Assembly (NCBI GenBank): GCA_024693845.1
Contig: JAILKJ010000071.1
Location: forward strand, 1-48,546
Direction: 5' to 3'
DNA: 48,546 nt
Source of the DNA: Lachnospiraceae bacterium
GTDB lineage: Bacteria > Bacillota > Clostridia > Lachnospirales > Lachnospiraceae
Position numbers and translations under genes: made by a program. The notes under the pieces were generated by a model. It was given only the letters and a program-made list of their open reading frames with translations, was not told the DNA's origin and ran no database searches. How positions within the stretch are numbered: the first letter of the stretch is position 1; each line of letters opens with the position of its first letter. Of the stretch, positions 26,634 to 37,700 are shown in pieces.

Positions 26634-26666
26634 ATTATAGCACAGTTTTCTCACAGATGCTATAAT
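26634..26666. promoter_or_regulatory. Inverted-repeat divergent extended -10 elements
   Basis: ATTATAGCA (26634-26642) and its exact reverse complement TGCTATAAT (26658-26666) are 15 bases apart. Each arm is an extended -10 (TG-N-TATAAT), one facing pfp and one facing the response regulator remnant. No good -35 is present for either, and each -35 position overlaps the opposite -10. Confidence 0.6.
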
Positions 26667-26700
26667 GAATAAGAAGAAAACGAAAGGACTATCATCGTCT

Positions 26701-26832
26701 ATGAATCAGAAAACTTCCCGCGTCCTTATCGTGGATGATATGCAGGTGAACCGGATGATCCTCTCCTCCCTTCTTGCCGCAGGCGGCGTGGCCTGTGATC
26801 AGGCGGAAAGCGAAGAAGCCTGTATTCCTTAA
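26701..26832 (+). pseudogene. Truncated response regulator receiver domain
   Basis: 43 codons encode the first two secondary-structure units of a CheY-like receiver: SRVLIVDDMQVNRMILSSLL, with the paired Asp that binds magnesium, then GGVACDQAESEEAC. The frame ends in TAA at 26830-26832. The phosphoacceptor Asp, the Thr/Ser and the Lys are all missing, so it cannot work as a receiver. A ribosome binding site (GAAAGGA) and the extended -10 are preserved. The break falls within the antisense copy of an HPt domain, so a rearrangement and not a point mutation destroyed the gene. Confidence 0.75.
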
Positions 26833-27133
26833 GCAGGTCCGGCATATCTCTTTTTACCGTCTCAAGATCCCCGCTTCCGGCCCCCAGCTCCAGCGCCTTT
26901 GCCCTTTCGGAAAGATCCGTTGCTCCGATGGCTCCGGCGGTGCTTTTCAGAGAATGTACCCGGGTGGTAAGAGCCTCCCAGTCTTCGCTCATCAGGCTCT
27001 CCTCGATCTGTCCCGCCTTCTCCGGGGCTGAGGCTTCGAAGGTTTCCAGGGCAAACAGATAGTCCTCTGCGTCCCCGCAGTAATCCATCCCCTTTTGCGG
27101 ATCCAGCTGCGGATAGTCAAAGATCCTCTTGTG
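26813..27133 (-). pseudogene. HPt (histidine phosphotransfer) domain fragment, inverted
   Basis: On the minus strand about 107 codons encode a histidine phosphotransfer module: GMDYCGDAEDYLFALETF, a helix ending in EESL, the phosphoacceptor motif VHSLKSTAGAIGA and the closing helix LSERAKALELGAG, then DLLKEYRLL. No start codon with a ribosome binding site precedes it. The C-terminal end meets the truncated receiver head-on at GAAGAAGCCTG, which is readable in both genes. Receiver-HPt hybrid proteins are common in Clostridia, so these two pieces probably come from one gene in which the HPt end was flipped and the middle lost. Confidence 0.7.
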
Positions 27134-27193
27134 GGAGACGGACCGTGATGATAAGATACTCGCAGAAGAAGCATGCGACAGGAGGTTAAGACC

Positions 27194-27667
27194 TTGGAGA
27201 TCGAAAGAAAATTTCTGATAGAGAAACTGCCTGAGAATCTGGATTCCTATGAGCACACCCCCATCGTTCAGGCCTATCTGAATACGGAGCCTGTGCTGAG
27301 GATCCGCAAGCGCGGGGAAAAATACACCTTCACCTACAAAGGCTCCGGTCTTATGGTGCGGGAGGAATACAACCTTCCTCTGACCGCAGAAGCCTTTGAA
27401 CATCTGCTGCCGAAGGCGGACGGGAACATCATCCGTAAAACCCGGTATCTGATCCCTTTGGATGATTTGAATTATGTAAACCAGTCAGGCGAATCCTCGT
27501 CCTCTCCCCTAGTGGTAGAGTTGGATATTTTTACCTCTCCAAAGGAGCTGATCATGGCTGAGGTGGAGTTTCCCGACGAGGCTGCCGCCGGTGCCTTTAT
27601 CAAACCGGACTGGTTCGGGGCCGAGGTTACCAATGATCCCGCATATCATAACTCAAACATGATCTAA
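27194..27667 (+). CDS. CYTH domain protein
   Basis: A 157-residue CYTH (triphosphate tunnel metalloenzyme) protein. The N-terminal EIERKFL is the ExExK signature, and RIRKRGEKYTFTYKG, EEYNLPL, IRKTRYLI, VVELDIF and AEVEFPD supply the alternating charged residues that line the tunnel. Bacterial CYTH proteins hydrolyse inorganic triphosphate or act on nucleotides; the activity here is not known. I use TTG at 27194, with GGAGG 8 bases before it, in place of the in-frame ATG at 27173, which would place GGAGG inside the gene; this makes the ExExK motif start at residue 2, as usual. It lies just after the HPt remnant and converges with the DJ-1 gene. Confidence 0.85.
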   Translation: MEIERKFLIEKLPENLDSYEHTPIVQAYLNTEPVLRIRKRGEKYTFTYKGSGLMVREEYNLPLTAEAFEHLLPKADGNIIRKTRYLIPLDDLNYVNQSGESSSSPLVVELDIFTSPKELIMAEVEFPDEAAAGAFIKPDWFGAEVTNDPAYHNSNMI

Positions 27668-27671
27668 AAAA

Positions 27672-27693
27672 GACCGCTCCCTGTGGAGCGGTC
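27672..27693 (-). terminator. Intrinsic terminator of the sensor/glycogen gene run
   Basis: A 9-bp stem GACCGCTCC / GGAGCGGTC with a 4-base loop lies between the converging CYTH and DJ-1 genes. On the minus strand the hairpin is followed by six T, a textbook terminator for the run ending with the DJ-1 gene. On the plus strand the tail is CTTCC, so it is weaker for the CYTH gene. Confidence 0.85.
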
Positions 27694-27715
27694 CTTCCAT
27701 ATCCCTAATATTTTT

Positions 27716-28267
27716 TTATCTCTCAAACGTAACCGCCTCGGCGATATCATCCGCCACTGCTTTTCCTTCCAGCCTTTCGATAATGGCCAGAGCGAATTCA
27801 GTGGAGGTCCCCATGCCGCGACTGGTGATCAGGTTATCCGCGATCTCCAGCTTGCTGCCGGTGAATTCGGCTCCAAAAAGCTTTTCTTTATTGGTGGGAT
27901 AGCAGGTGGCTTTTTTGCCCTGCAGAAATCCCTTCTCCCCGAAGATCCTGGGGGCTGCACAGATTGCTGCCATATTCCTTCCCGCTGCCTGGAATTCATC
28001 CACCTTCTTCATCAAGGGCTCGCAGGACTCCAGATTCTCCGTGCCCATTTTGCCGCCGGGAAGGACCAGCATATCCATACTGTCAAAGTCAAGCTCCGAA
28101 AACAGGATATCCGTCTCAATGGGAACCTTGTGGGAAGTCATCACCCGCTTACTGTCCGAAATGGAAACCGTAACCAGATCGATCCCCGCTCTTCTGCAAA
28201 GATCCACTACCGTAAGACCCTCTATGGTCTCAAATCCGTCTGCCAGAAAGATCGCTACCTTGCTCAT
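27716..28267 (-). CDS. DJ-1/PfpI family protein (ThiJ/YajL type)
   Basis: A 183-residue class I glutamine-amidotransferase-like protein. The conserved Cys is Cys103 in AAICAAPRIF and the partner acidic residue is Glu16 in LADGFETIE; VLPGG near 68 completes the pocket. Relatives are called deglycases, chaperones or stress proteins, and the true activity is debated. It is the last gene of the six-gene run, 21 bases after malQ, before the terminator at 27672. A role in protecting against dicarbonyl by-products of sugar metabolism would suit its neighbours but is only inferred. Confidence 0.85.
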   Translation of the reverse strand: MSKVAIFLADGFETIEGLTVVDLCRRAGIDLVTVSISDSKRVMTSHKVPIETDILFSELDFDSMDMLVLPGGKMGTENLESCEPLMKKVDEFQAAGRNMAAICAAPRIFGEKGFLQGKKATCYPTNKEKLFGAEFTGSKLEIADNLITSRGMGTSTEFALAIIERLEGKAVADDIAEAVTFER

Positions 28268-28288
28268 TTCAAACCCTCCCTTTATCTG

Positions 28289-29908
28289 TCACTCTTTTGC
28301 CGTTTCCTTCTCATCTGCCGGCTCCTTAAACCTTCCGTAAACAAAAGCCATCCGACGGATCCTCTCCGCCAGCTCATCCGTAGCCTGTCCCGGCAGCATC
28401 CTCCACTGCCAGTTGATGCCTCCCAGGGTGGAAGGCAGGTTCAGTCTTGCTTCATTTCCCAGTCCCAGATAATCCTGCATGGGAATGATGACCGTATCCG
28501 CAATGCCGGCAAGGGCCGCTCTGGTCAGCCGGTCCGCAAAATGTGCGCCGTTCTTAAAGCCCAGATAATCCTTTGCAAAAGCCTTCTCGTCCTTATCAGC
28601 TCTCTCAAAGTATCCAACCGCCGTATCGTTGTCATGGGTACCACTGTAGACAACGCAGTTTCTCTCGTAGTTATGGGGCAGATACTCGCTGTCTCCCTCA
28701 GGCGAAAATCCGAAGAGCAACACCTTCATATTGGGGAAGCCGCTCTTTTTCACCATCCGTTCCACGCTCTTGGTCATGAAGCCCAGATCCTCTGCGATCA
28801 CGTGCAGATCTCCCAGGGAAGCGCTGATGGCATCAAAGAGCTTCAGTCCCGGTCCCTTGACCCAGGTTCCGAACTCCGCCGTCTCATCCCCGTAGGGGAT
28901 GGAATAGTATTCGTCAAAGCCCCGGAAGTGATCGATACGCACCACGTCATAGAGCATGAAGCAACGGCGCATTCTCTCGATCCACCAGGAATAGCCTGTC
29001 TTTTTATGATACTCCCAGTTGTAGAGCGGATTGCCCCACAGCTGGCCGGTCTTGGCAAAGTAATCCGGCGGGCAGCCTGCCACCGCTGCGGGAAGGCCCT
29101 CCTTATCCAGCTGGAACAGCTCCGGATCACCCCAGACATCGGCGGAATCCGCCGCCACATAGATGGGGATATCTCCGATGATGAGGATCCCGTTTTTGTT
29201 AGCATAGGCTTTCAGTTTTGCCCACTGTGCAAAGAAAATGTACTGCAGAAAGGCATAGAAGCCGGTTTCCTTCTCAAGGCGTTTAGAGGCTTCCGCAATG
29301 GCCTTTTTCTTGCGGACACGAAGCCGCTTCTCCCATTCGGTAAAAGGAACTCCGCCGTTTTCATCCTTCAGGGCCATAAAGAGGATGTACTCCGGAAGCC
29401 AGTCGGCATTTTTTTTGATAAAGGCCTTGTATTCGGCTGTTTTATCCCTGCCCTGCTTTGTAAAGTTAGCATAGGCTTTCCGGAGGAGAGGATAACGCTT
29501 CTCATACTGCAGCGCATAGTCAACGTACATTCCCGGGATCTTCGCACGAAGGTTATTGCCCTCACCCACGGTTTCGACGCTGCTTCGGATCTTCTTGATA
29601 TCGTAAGCCTTATCGCTGCCTTCCTGTTCAAGGCCGGCGCTCTCGCAGTCCTTCCTGCTCAAAAGCCCGTCCTCGATCAACAACTCGGGATCGATGAAGT
29701 ACGGGTTGCCCGCAAAGGTGGAAAAAGACTGATAGGGCGAGTCCCCGAAGCTGGTAGGCCCCACCGGCAGGATCTGCCAGTATCTCTGGCCTGCCTTTTT
29801 TAAAAAATCAACGAAAGCATATGCTTCCTTTCCCATGGTACCGATACCGTACCGGCTCGGCAGAGAAGAGATGGGAAGGAGGATGCCCGCTGCTCTCTTG
29901 TGTTTCAT
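28289..29908 (-). CDS. malQ: 4-alpha-glucanotransferase (amylomaltase, GH77)
   Basis: Transfers alpha-1,4-glucan segments between maltodextrins. The 539 residues have the GH77 beginning RAAGILLPISSLPSRYGIGT and PVGPTSFGDSPYQSFSTFAG, then VRIDHFRGFDEYYSIPYG with the catalytic Asp near 315, VIAEDLGFMTK near 360 with the acid/base Glu and SGTHDNDTAVGYF near 415 with the third carboxylate. It lies 18 bases after glgP, a classic glycogen or maltodextrin breakdown pair: the phosphorylase trims branches and MalQ rebuilds usable chains. Confidence 0.95.
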   Translation of the reverse strand: MKHKRAAGILLPISSLPSRYGIGTMGKEAYAFVDFLKKAGQRYWQILPVGPTSFGDSPYQSFSTFAGNPYFIDPELLIEDGLLSRKDCESAGLEQEGSDKAYDIKKIRSSVETVGEGNNLRAKIPGMYVDYALQYEKRYPLLRKAYANFTKQGRDKTAEYKAFIKKNADWLPEYILFMALKDENGGVPFTEWEKRLRVRKKKAIAEASKRLEKETGFYAFLQYIFFAQWAKLKAYANKNGILIIGDIPIYVAADSADVWGDPELFQLDKEGLPAAVAGCPPDYFAKTGQLWGNPLYNWEYHKKTGYSWWIERMRRCFMLYDVVRIDHFRGFDEYYSIPYGDETAEFGTWVKGPGLKLFDAISASLGDLHVIAEDLGFMTKSVERMVKKSGFPNMKVLLFGFSPEGDSEYLPHNYERNCVVYSGTHDNDTAVGYFERADKDEKAFAKDYLGFKNGAHFADRLTRAALAGIADTVIIPMQDYLGLGNEARLNLPSTLGGINWQWRMLPGQATDELAERIRRMAFVYGRFKEPADEKETAKE

Positions 29909-29926
29909 AAGTTTCCCCCTCTGTCC

Positions 29927-32224
29927 TTACAGATGCCAGATATCCCTGTTGTACTCCTCAATGGTCCTGTCGGAGGAGAAGAATCCTGCCATCGCAATGT
30001 TGGTCAGCATCTTCTGCTTCCAGCTCCTGCGGTCTTCATAGTCCGCAAAGGCCTGATCCTTAACGCGGATGTAATCCTCCAGATCCAGCAGCGTCATGAA
30101 CCAGTCTTTGTTCAACAGCTCATCGGAAAGTCTGGTAAGGTTCTTCTTATCGCCGATGGCCAGAAGCTGCTTGCCTGTGATGAAGTCAACCGCCTCTTTG
30201 ATCACGGGACTCTTCTTGTAAAAGTCCTTGGATACATAATCGGCCTTCTCGTAATGAGCGATGACTTCCTCTGATTTCTCGCCGAAGATGTAAATGTTCT
30301 CATCACCCACCAGCTCATGGATCTCAACGTTGGCTCCGTCACTGGTTCCCAAGGTCACGGCGCCGTTCAGCATGAACTTCATATTCCCGGTACCGGAGGC
30401 TTCCTTGCTGGCCAGGGATATCTGCTCGGAGATATCGCAGGCGGGGATCAGCCTCTGGGCATAGCTTACATTGTAGTTCTCCACCATCACGACCTTCATA
30501 TGATCCTTCACATCCGGATCATTGTTGATCAGCTCTGACAGACACAGGATCAGATGGATGATATCCTGGGCGATGATATAGGCGGGTGCCGCCTTAGCGC
30601 CGAAGATGAAGGTGATGGGACGAACGGGTTTTTTGCCCTTCTTGATCTCCAGATACTTGTGGATGATGTACAGCGCATTCATCTGCTGGCGCTTGTACTC
30701 ATGCAGACGCTTGATCTGGATATCGAAGACGGAGGCAGGATCCACATCCACGCCCTCATGCTCTTTCAGATAGTTAGCAAGCGCTAACTTGTTATCCTGC
30801 TTGATCTTCTCCATGGAATCAAGGAACCCATCATCCTCTTTGTACTCAAGAAGCTTTTTCAGCTCCATGGCATCCTTTGCAAAGCCTCTTCCGATCTTCT
30901 CTTCGATCAGATCCGAAAGCTCCCTGTTGCAGGAGATCAGCCATCTGCGGAAGGTGATACCGTTGGTCTTGTTGTTGAACTTCTCCGGATAGATCTTATA
31001 AAAATGATTGAGCTCCGTATCCTTCAGGATCTGGGTATGGATGGCCGCCACACCGTTTACGGAGAAGCCGTAATGGATATCGATATGGGCCATGTGTACC
31101 CTGTCATCCTTGTCGATGATATAAACTCTCTCATCGTCATATTTCTTGCGGACTCTCTTGTCCAGCTCCTTGATGTAGGGCACCAGCTGGGGCACTACCT
31201 TCTCAAGATACTTCAGGGGCCACTTTTCCAAAGCTTCCGCCAGGATGGTGTGATTGGTGTAGGCGCAGGTCTTGCTTACCACATCAATGGCTTCATCCAT
31301 GGTAAAAGCCTTCTCCTCCACCAGGATACGGATCAGCTCCGGGATGATCATGGTGGGATGGGTATCGTTGATCTGGATTGCCGCATAATCGTACATGTGG
31401 CGAAGGTCGTTCTTCTGTTCTTTCAGCTCCTTTAAGATCAGCTGTGCACCGGAGGAGACCATGAAATACTGCTGATAGATACGCAGCAGATTGCCCGCCT
31501 CATCCGAATCATCGGGATAGAGGAACAGGGTCAGGTTCTTCTCGATCTCTTCCTTGTCAAAATCGATGGTGCCTTCCTTGACGATGCTCTCGTCCACGGA
31601 TTCCAAATCGAACAGATGCAGCTGGTTAACGCCGCTCTCAAAACCGATCACATCCAGGTCATACAGGCGGCTGGTCACGGTCCTGTCTCCGAACTGCACC
31701 TCAAAGGTGGTGTCTGTCTTTTTCAGCCAGCTCTCGGGACGGATCCAGTCATTCTTTTCCGCGGTCTGCTTATGATCCTTGAACACCTGCTTAAACAGTC
31801 CGAAATGATAGTTCAGGCCGATACCGTCGCCGGGCAGTCCCAACGTTGCAATGGAATCCAAAAAGCAGGCTGCCAGTCTTCCCAGACCTCCGTTACCCAG
31901 AGAGGGTTCCGGCTCCAGCTCTTCGATCCTCGTAAGGTTCTTGCCGTGCTTTGCAAGCACTTCGCTGAGCTTATCGTAGATCCCCAGGTTAATGAGGTTG
32001 TTGCTCATCAGCTTACCGATGAGGAACTCAGCCGAGATATAGAAGATCTTCTTAGGGCCTTCATTGGGCTCCGTGGCATGCATCATTCCCTTGGTCAGGC
32101 GCAGGATGGCCAGATACAGCTCTTCATCGCTGCACTGATCGATCTGCTTATCGTACATGGACGCCACAAGCTCTTCAAACTGGGATTCCAGCTTCAGTTC
32201 CAGGATCTCTCTTTCCAGTGTCAT
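29927..32224 (-). CDS. glgP: Glycogen/maltodextrin phosphorylase
   Basis: Releases glucose 1-phosphate from alpha-1,4-glucans. The 765 residues include [20 protein letters not shown] near 110, [17 protein letters not shown] near 285, the pyridoxal-phosphate Lys in [13 protein letters not shown] near 610 and [10 protein letters not shown]. It is somewhat shorter than animal enzymes because the N-terminal regulatory part is reduced, which suggests no allosteric phosphorylation. It begins one base after the glmM stop (TGA-A-ATG), so translation is coupled. malQ follows by 18 bases. Confidence 0.96.
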   Translation of the reverse strand: MTLEREILELKLESQFEELVASMYDKQIDQCSDEELYLAILRLTKGMMHATEPNEGPKKIFYISAEFLIGKLMSNNLINLGIYDKLSEVLAKHGKNLTRIEELEPEPSLGNGGLGRLAACFLDSIATLGLPGDGIGLNYHFGLFKQVFKDHKQTAEKNDWIRPESWLKKTDTTFEVQFGDRTVTSRLYDLDVIGFESGVNQLHLFDLESVDESIVKEGTIDFDKEEIEKNLTLFLYPDDSDEAGNLLRIYQQYFMVSSGAQLILKELKEQKNDLRHMYDYAAIQINDTHPTMIIPELIRILVEEKAFTMDEAIDVVSKTCAYTNHTILAEALEKWPLKYLEKVVPQLVPYIKELDKRVRKKYDDERVYIIDKDDRVHMAHIDIHYGFSVNGVAAIHTQILKDTELNHFYKIYPEKFNNKTNGITFRRWLISCNRELSDLIEEKIGRGFAKDAMELKKLLEYKEDDGFLDSMEKIKQDNKLALANYLKEHEGVDVDPASVFDIQIKRLHEYKRQQMNALYIIHKYLEIKKGKKPVRPITFIFGAKAAPAYIIAQDIIHLILCLSELINNDPDVKDHMKVVMVENYNVSYAQRLIPACDISEQISLASKEASGTGNMKFMLNGAVTLGTSDGANVEIHELVGDENIYIFGEKSEEVIAHYEKADYVSKDFYKKSPVIKEAVDFITGKQLLAIGDKKNLTRLSDELLNKDWFMTLLDLEDYIRVKDQAFADYEDRRSWKQKMLTNIAMAGFFSSDRTIEEYNRDIWHL

Positions 32225-32225
32225 T

Positions 32226-33563
32226 TCAGTTCTTCCTTCCTTCCAAAAATACCTTAGTCTTCTCGATCACTTCATCGATCTCCTCATCGGTGGGGGCTTC
32301 CACCATGATACGGATCAGGGGCTCCGTACCGCTCTTGCGGAGCAGGAGTCTTCCTCTGCCCGCCATCTCTTCATTCACCTTTTCGGCGAAAGCGATGGTC
32401 TCGGGATCCTCCATGATCTCGTCCTTTTTATCGGAGCGGATGTTCACCAGCTTCTGGGGCAGGATCTTCAGATCTCCCACCATGGCCGATGCCAGGCATT
32501 TGGAAGATACCAGGATCTCTGCGATGAGCAGGGCGGTGAGGATACCGTCTCCGGTGTTTGCATATTTCTTGACAATGATGTGTCCCGACTGTTCTCCGCC
32601 GATGGCCAGCTTCTTTTCATCCAGCGCCTGGGCGATGTACTTGTCACCCACGTCGGTGATCACAGCGCCGATCTCCTTACCGGAAAGGGCATTCTTAAGA
32701 CCCAGGTTACTCATGACCGTTACCGCAATGGGATTGTTTCTGAGCATTCCCCGATCCTTGAAATAGTTAGCCAGGATATACATGATGCCGTCGCCGTCTA
32801 CCACTTCACCCTTCTCATTGACCATCAGACATCTGTCCGCATCGCCATCGAAGGCAAAGCCGATATCCAGCTGCTCGGCACGGACCAGCTTCTGGAGATT
32901 GCCGATATGGGTGGAACCGCAGTCCACGTTGATATTCTTGCCGTCGGGTCTGTCGCTGATGGCATAGACATCGGCGCCCAGCATCTGGAATACGTTCTTG
33001 GCGATGCTGTGGGCAGCTCCGTTGGCACAGTCCAGACCGATCTTGTAGCCCCTGAAGGACTCCGTCGGAATGGAGGAAAGATATCCCATGTATTTGTTCC
33101 TGCCGGCGATATAATCCTTGCAGACGCCCACCTCTTCGATGTTCGGAATGGCAATCTCGCCGTCAATGTACTGCTCTACCTGATAGAGGATATCCTCTGC
33201 AAGCTTGTTGCCGTCCGCATCAAAAACCTTGATTCCGTTATCATGATAGGGATTGTGGCTTGCGGTGATCATCACGCCGAAATCAAAACGGTCCACCTTG
33301 GTGATATAGGACACGCTGGGGGAAGTCGTAACATGCATCAGATAGGCATCGCCGCCCACACTGGTGACGCCGGCAGAAATGGCATATTCGTACATGTAGC
33401 TGGACATCCTGGTATCCTTACCGATGACACAGCATGCCGCCCTTCCCTTTTTCTCGGAAAAATACCAGCCCAGAAATTGCCCGATCTTAAGAGCATGCTC
33501 CACTTTAAGGTCCTTGTTTACCTTACCGCGGAATCCATCTGTCCCGAAATACTTAAGCTTCAT
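32226..33563 (-). CDS. glmM: Phosphoglucosamine mutase
   Basis: Interconverts glucosamine 6- and 1-phosphate for peptidoglycan precursors. The 445 residues show YFGTDGFRG at the start, the phosphoserine loop [15 protein letters not shown] near 98, the metal-binding DGDADRC near 240 and the phosphate-binding [14 protein letters not shown] near 408. CGSTH near 210 fits GlmM better than phosphoglucomutase or phosphomannomutase, though some relatives handle both hexose and amino-sugar phosphates. It starts at ATG after CAGGAGGTAACT. Its place between a BMP-type binding protein and glgP is unusual for glmM, which often follows disA/cdaA. Confidence 0.9.
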   Translation of the reverse strand: MKLKYFGTDGFRGKVNKDLKVEHALKIGQFLGWYFSEKKGRAACCVIGKDTRMSSYMYEYAISAGVTSVGGDAYLMHVTTSPSVSYITKVDRFDFGVMITASHNPYHDNGIKVFDADGNKLAEDILYQVEQYIDGEIAIPNIEEVGVCKDYIAGRNKYMGYLSSIPTESFRGYKIGLDCANGAAHSIAKNVFQMLGADVYAISDRPDGKNINVDCGSTHIGNLQKLVRAEQLDIGFAFDGDADRCLMVNEKGEVVDGDGIMYILANYFKDRGMLRNNPIAVTVMSNLGLKNALSGKEIGAVITDVGDKYIAQALDEKKLAIGGEQSGHIIVKKYANTGDGILTALLIAEILVSSKCLASAMVGDLKILPQKLVNIRSDKKDEIMEDPETIAFAEKVNEEMAGRGRLLLRKSGTEPLIRIMVEAPTDEEIDEVIEKTKVFLEGRKN

Positions 33564-33581
33564 GAAATAGTTACCTCCTGT

Positions 33582-34793
33582 TTATTCCACCTTGATCACA
33601 TCGTCCAGCACATAGTAAAAGGACGGTGCGGATGCATTGGCATTTTCCTGATATCCGGCGGAAAGATCAATGGTATCCGACGGATCGCTGGGGTTCGTAC
33701 CCGTATAGTCTCCCTTGAAAACTTCTATGGTACCGCTTTGGAAAGCGGAGACTAACCTTTTGATCATATTTGCGGTTCCCGGTGCGGCGATATGCTCGTT
33801 CAGATCCATCATCTGAACCCACTCCTGCTCGAAGCCGGCGCCGGTATCGTAGCCGTGCTTATGGCCCTTTACCGCATCTTCGATCTTCTTATTGGAAAGC
33901 ACCGCATTCACTGCCGCCAGCATATATCTGTCCCAGTTGATCCTGGTGCTGATCAGCGCCGTGGTAGGTGCCACATCGATCATACTCTGATTATATCCCA
34001 CATGGAAAACGGGATGGGAAACGTCCGTCTCCTCACAGGCCACAGCCGGTCCGATGGTATCGGAATGCTGGGAGATGATCACACAGCCCTCATTGATCAG
34101 CTGGTCCGCATACTTACGCTCCTTATAGTAATCACTCCAGGAATCCGTGTACTTGACATACATCACCGCTTCCGGTGCAACGGAACGGACTCCCAGCAAA
34201 AATGCCGTATAGCCGGAGATCACCTCCGCATAGGGAAAAGCTCCCACATAGCCCACTTTTGCCTCCCCGGCCTTGATCTGACCGGTGTCGATCAGGTCCC
34301 GAAGCTTCATGCCCGCCACTACGCCGGCAATATATCTTCCTTCGTAGATCTCACCCATAAAGGTGTGATAGTTGGAAAGGACCGGCTCGGTATTGGCATT
34401 GTCACAGGTGGCCTGACAGAACTGGATCTGGGGATACTCGGCTGCCAGTTTTTTGGCCGCCTCTCCGAAACCGTAGCTGGTGGTAAAAATGAGGCCGCAG
34501 CCGTCCTTTGCAAGATCCCGGATCGCCTGCTCGCCTTCCACTTCGGAAACATTGCTTTTGACATCACAGACAACTCTGTCGCCGTAGGTATTCTCGATCT
34601 CTCTCTGGGCGCGGATGAAGTTGGCCGAATAGGGCGTGCTCTCATCTCCGTCATAAACGAAGCCGATCCGAAGTACCTGATCCGATGTCTTATCCTGCAG
34701 GAAAAGGTAGTCCAGCGCAACAAAGACCAGGATCAGCATAAAAGCGGTAATGAGAGATGTAATATGAATCTTGTTCAGCCTAAATCTTTTCAT
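33582..34793 (-). CDS. BMP/PnrA-family ligand-binding protein, membrane-anchored, without transporter
   Basis: A 403-residue extracellular binding protein of the basic membrane protein (PnrA/TmpC) group, most of which bind nucleosides. It has one N-terminal hydrophobic anchor (about 12-32) without a lipobox Cys. The mature part has RIGFVYDGDE near 42, an FIRAQREIENTYGD helix, SYGFGEAAKKLAAEYPQ near 105, HTFMGEIYEGRYIAGVVAGM near 143, VGYVGAFPYAEVISGYTAFLLG near 175 and VISQHSDTIGPA near 235. Its ATG overlaps the stop of the HD-GYP gene in ATGA, so the two are made together, while no ABC ATPase or permease gene is present. I infer that it presents a ligand to the HD-GYP membrane protein and is not part of an importer. 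Confidence 0.8.
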   Translation of the reverse strand: MKRFRLNKIHITSLITAFMLILVFVALDYLFLQDKTSDQVLRIGFVYDGDESTPYSANFIRAQREIENTYGDRVVCDVKSNVSEVEGEQAIRDLAKDGCGLIFTTSYGFGEAAKKLAAEYPQIQFCQATCDNANTEPVLSNYHTFMGEIYEGRYIAGVVAGMKLRDLIDTGQIKAGEAKVGYVGAFPYAEVISGYTAFLLGVRSVAPEAVMYVKYTDSWSDYYKERKYADQLINEGCVIISQHSDTIGPAVACEETDVSHPVFHVGYNQSMIDVAPTTALISTRINWDRYMLAAVNAVLSNKKIEDAVKGHKHGYDTGAGFEQEWVQMMDLNEHIAAPGTANMIKRLVSAFQSGTIEVFKGDYTGTNPSDPSDTIDLSAGYQENANASAPSFYYVLDDVIKVE

Positions 34794-37700
34794 GCCTTCT
34801 TATCCTCCCCCTGCTCCTGATCTTCTTCGGCTGCCTGCTCGTTCTTATCCTGCTCGCTCAGAAGGATCTTGCCCAGGTTACGGGTTTCAACCGTCTCACC
34901 GTAAATGGCAGCCACATCGATGCGGCCATCCTCAATAAGCCCCAGGAGAATGTCTACCATCTGGGGATCAAACTGCTTGCCGCTGCCTTTCTTAAGCTCG
35001 TCGATCACCTGAGGGAAGGGCAGTTTTTTACGATATACACGGTTTGCCGTCATGGCATCAAAAGCATCCGCCACACCGATGATACGGCCATACAGCGGGA
35101 TCTCCTCGCCTTTCAGGCCTTCGGCATAGCCGGAGCCGTCGTATCTCTCATGATGATACAGGGCACCCTCCACCACGTGGTCGATAAGGGTGAAGTCCTT
35201 AAGGATCTCCGCACCCCTTGTAACGTGGGATTTCATGGTAGCATATTCCTCATCATCCAATCTGCCTGCCTTATTTAAGATCCTGTCGGGGATACCGATC
35301 TTACCGATATCATGCAGCAGAGCCGCACGGCCCAAGTTCTCTCTTTCTTCTTCCGTAAAGCCCAGCTTCTCCGCAATGAGAACGGAATACTCCGAAACAC
35401 GCATGGAGTGCTGACTGGTATTTTCATCCTTGGCATCCACGGTCTTGGCGATGGCAAGAATGGTCTCGTTACCCATCTGCAGCTGCTTCTTGGCGATGGC
35501 AAGCTCACGCTCCTGCAGTTCGATGGTCTGCTGTACGCGGTTGCGAACCAGGAACCAGGTCAGCCAGGCCACAGCCATCATGGCCACAATGAACATGTAG
35601 ACCATGAACCACTGGTGGTCATAGATCTCCGCTTCCTTCACGATCCGGTAGCTGCTTTCCTCAATGGTCTTCATCTGGTGATTGAGCACCGACAGATGGA
35701 AAGTATAGGTTCCCGAAGGAATGTTGGTATAGGTAACGGTACTCAGATCGCTCTGCAGCACCGTGGTCGGTCCGTCGTCAAGTCCCTCAAGATAGTAGGA
35801 AACGTAAGGGTCCTCGATGGAATAGTTGACTACCTCGGGGAAGATCTCAACCCTCTTGGTATCCCGGGAGATCGAGATATCCTCACCTCGGAGAACATCC
35901 TGGGAAAAGCCGTCCAGATCCACATGCCCCACCATCATACGGTAGGACTGTCTGCCCTGGTCATAATCCTTCATGTTCAGGGAAAAGATACCGCTGTCAC
36001 AGGAAAGATAGAGGACGCCGTTCTCATCCAGATAATTCCAGGAATTGGCCGTCAGCGCGCTGAGCAGACCGTGTTCATGATCCAGGAGCACGTAGGATAC
36101 CTTGTCTCCGTTCACCAGCTCGTCGCGGTTCACCACATAAATACCCGCACTGCCCAGGATGAAGAGCTTGCCGTTTTCTCCTGCCCAGAGGTCATAGTTG
36201 TTGTAGTAGGGGAAATGCTCCAGTACACGGACGGAATCATCCGCATCCATGTAGCAGAGACTGTTGCTTGTTACGAGAAAAATACCATCCCCGTCGGGAT
36301 CGTCCACCATACGCAGGATCACCCCCGAGGGCAGGCCGTTCTGGGCCGTTACACGGCGGATCACATCCCCGTCCTTGATCACGACGATACCGTCGCCGTC
36401 GGTACCCGCCAGTACAAGGCCGTTCTCTTTTTCCAGAAGACAGAGGATCATGGCATTACTCAGGCCGTCCTCATAGTACAGGCTCTTTTGCACCTTCTGG
36501 TTTTTGATGAAGCTGATGCCGGTATCTCCGGCAGCCGCTATGGAACCATCCGAAAGCTCCAGGGCCACTCTTGCCCGGTTTCCGAAGGTTCCTGATTCCT
36601 TATCGTAGGTAGTAATGGTGCCGTCGGGCAGCACTTCCAAAAGTCCCGATCCGTAGGAGCAGATCCATAGGTGGTTCTGAGAATCCGTACGGACGCAGCG
36701 GATCCTGACATTCTCCAACAGCTTGGTCAGCTCGTTCTCCACACTCCTGGAACCGTCTCCCTTGATGATATCCAGGCCCACATCAGTTCCGATGTAGTAA
36801 TCGCCCCGCCATACGGTAACGGAATTCGTAACCGCTGACCTGAGGCCCGCCTTGTTGTACAGGTCTCCGAAATCGGAACGTGCCAGACGCAGAAGCCCCA
36901 TACGGGAGGAGGTGAACCAGAGATTCCCCTGGTAATCCTGGGTCACGTTATCGATGGAGTTGTTGAAATCTCCGGTATTGACTATGGAGAAAATGTTGTG
37001 TTCGTCAAAATAACCGATGCCGTTATCCGCACATACAATGGTCACACCCTCCTCCAGGAAAAGGATGTTGTTAAGGTTCATAAGCCTGCCGCAGTCATAC
37101 TGTTTTTTCTTATGGAGCAGGTTATTCTCGTCGATGGAATACACATTGATATGGTTGGCACTGGTTCCCACATAAAGCAGACCGTCGGGACCGAACCGGC
37201 AACAGGTGAACTGCTCTTCCGAGGTATCGATGGTATCCCCGTGAAGATAGGCGCCGCCCTTGAGGATATGCAAAAGTCCGTCGGCGGTAATGGCTGCCAC
37301 ATGTGCCTCATCATCGGCGTCGGATGAAGTACAGTACCCCACCTCCAGGATCGTGCCGATGTTCCTGATGCCGCCGCTGAGAGTAAGCACCTGCATACCC
37401 GAAGAAGTTCCGATATAGTAGAATCCGTCCGAGGATTTGACAATGCTGCGGATGGAATTGGAGGGAAGCCCTCCTGCCTCATTTAAAACATTGCTGATCT
37501 TCTCATTGATGCTGATGGAAAGGCCGCTGTCATTGGTACCGATCCAGAGACGTCCTTCCTCATCCTCATAGAGGCAGTTGACATTACGGATGGACTCGTA
37601 TTCATCCATCCACTTAAATTCACTGCCGTTATAACGATAAAGTCCCGCATAGGTGCCGATCCAGAGGATTCCGTTCCGGGTCTGGCAGATATCGTTTGCC

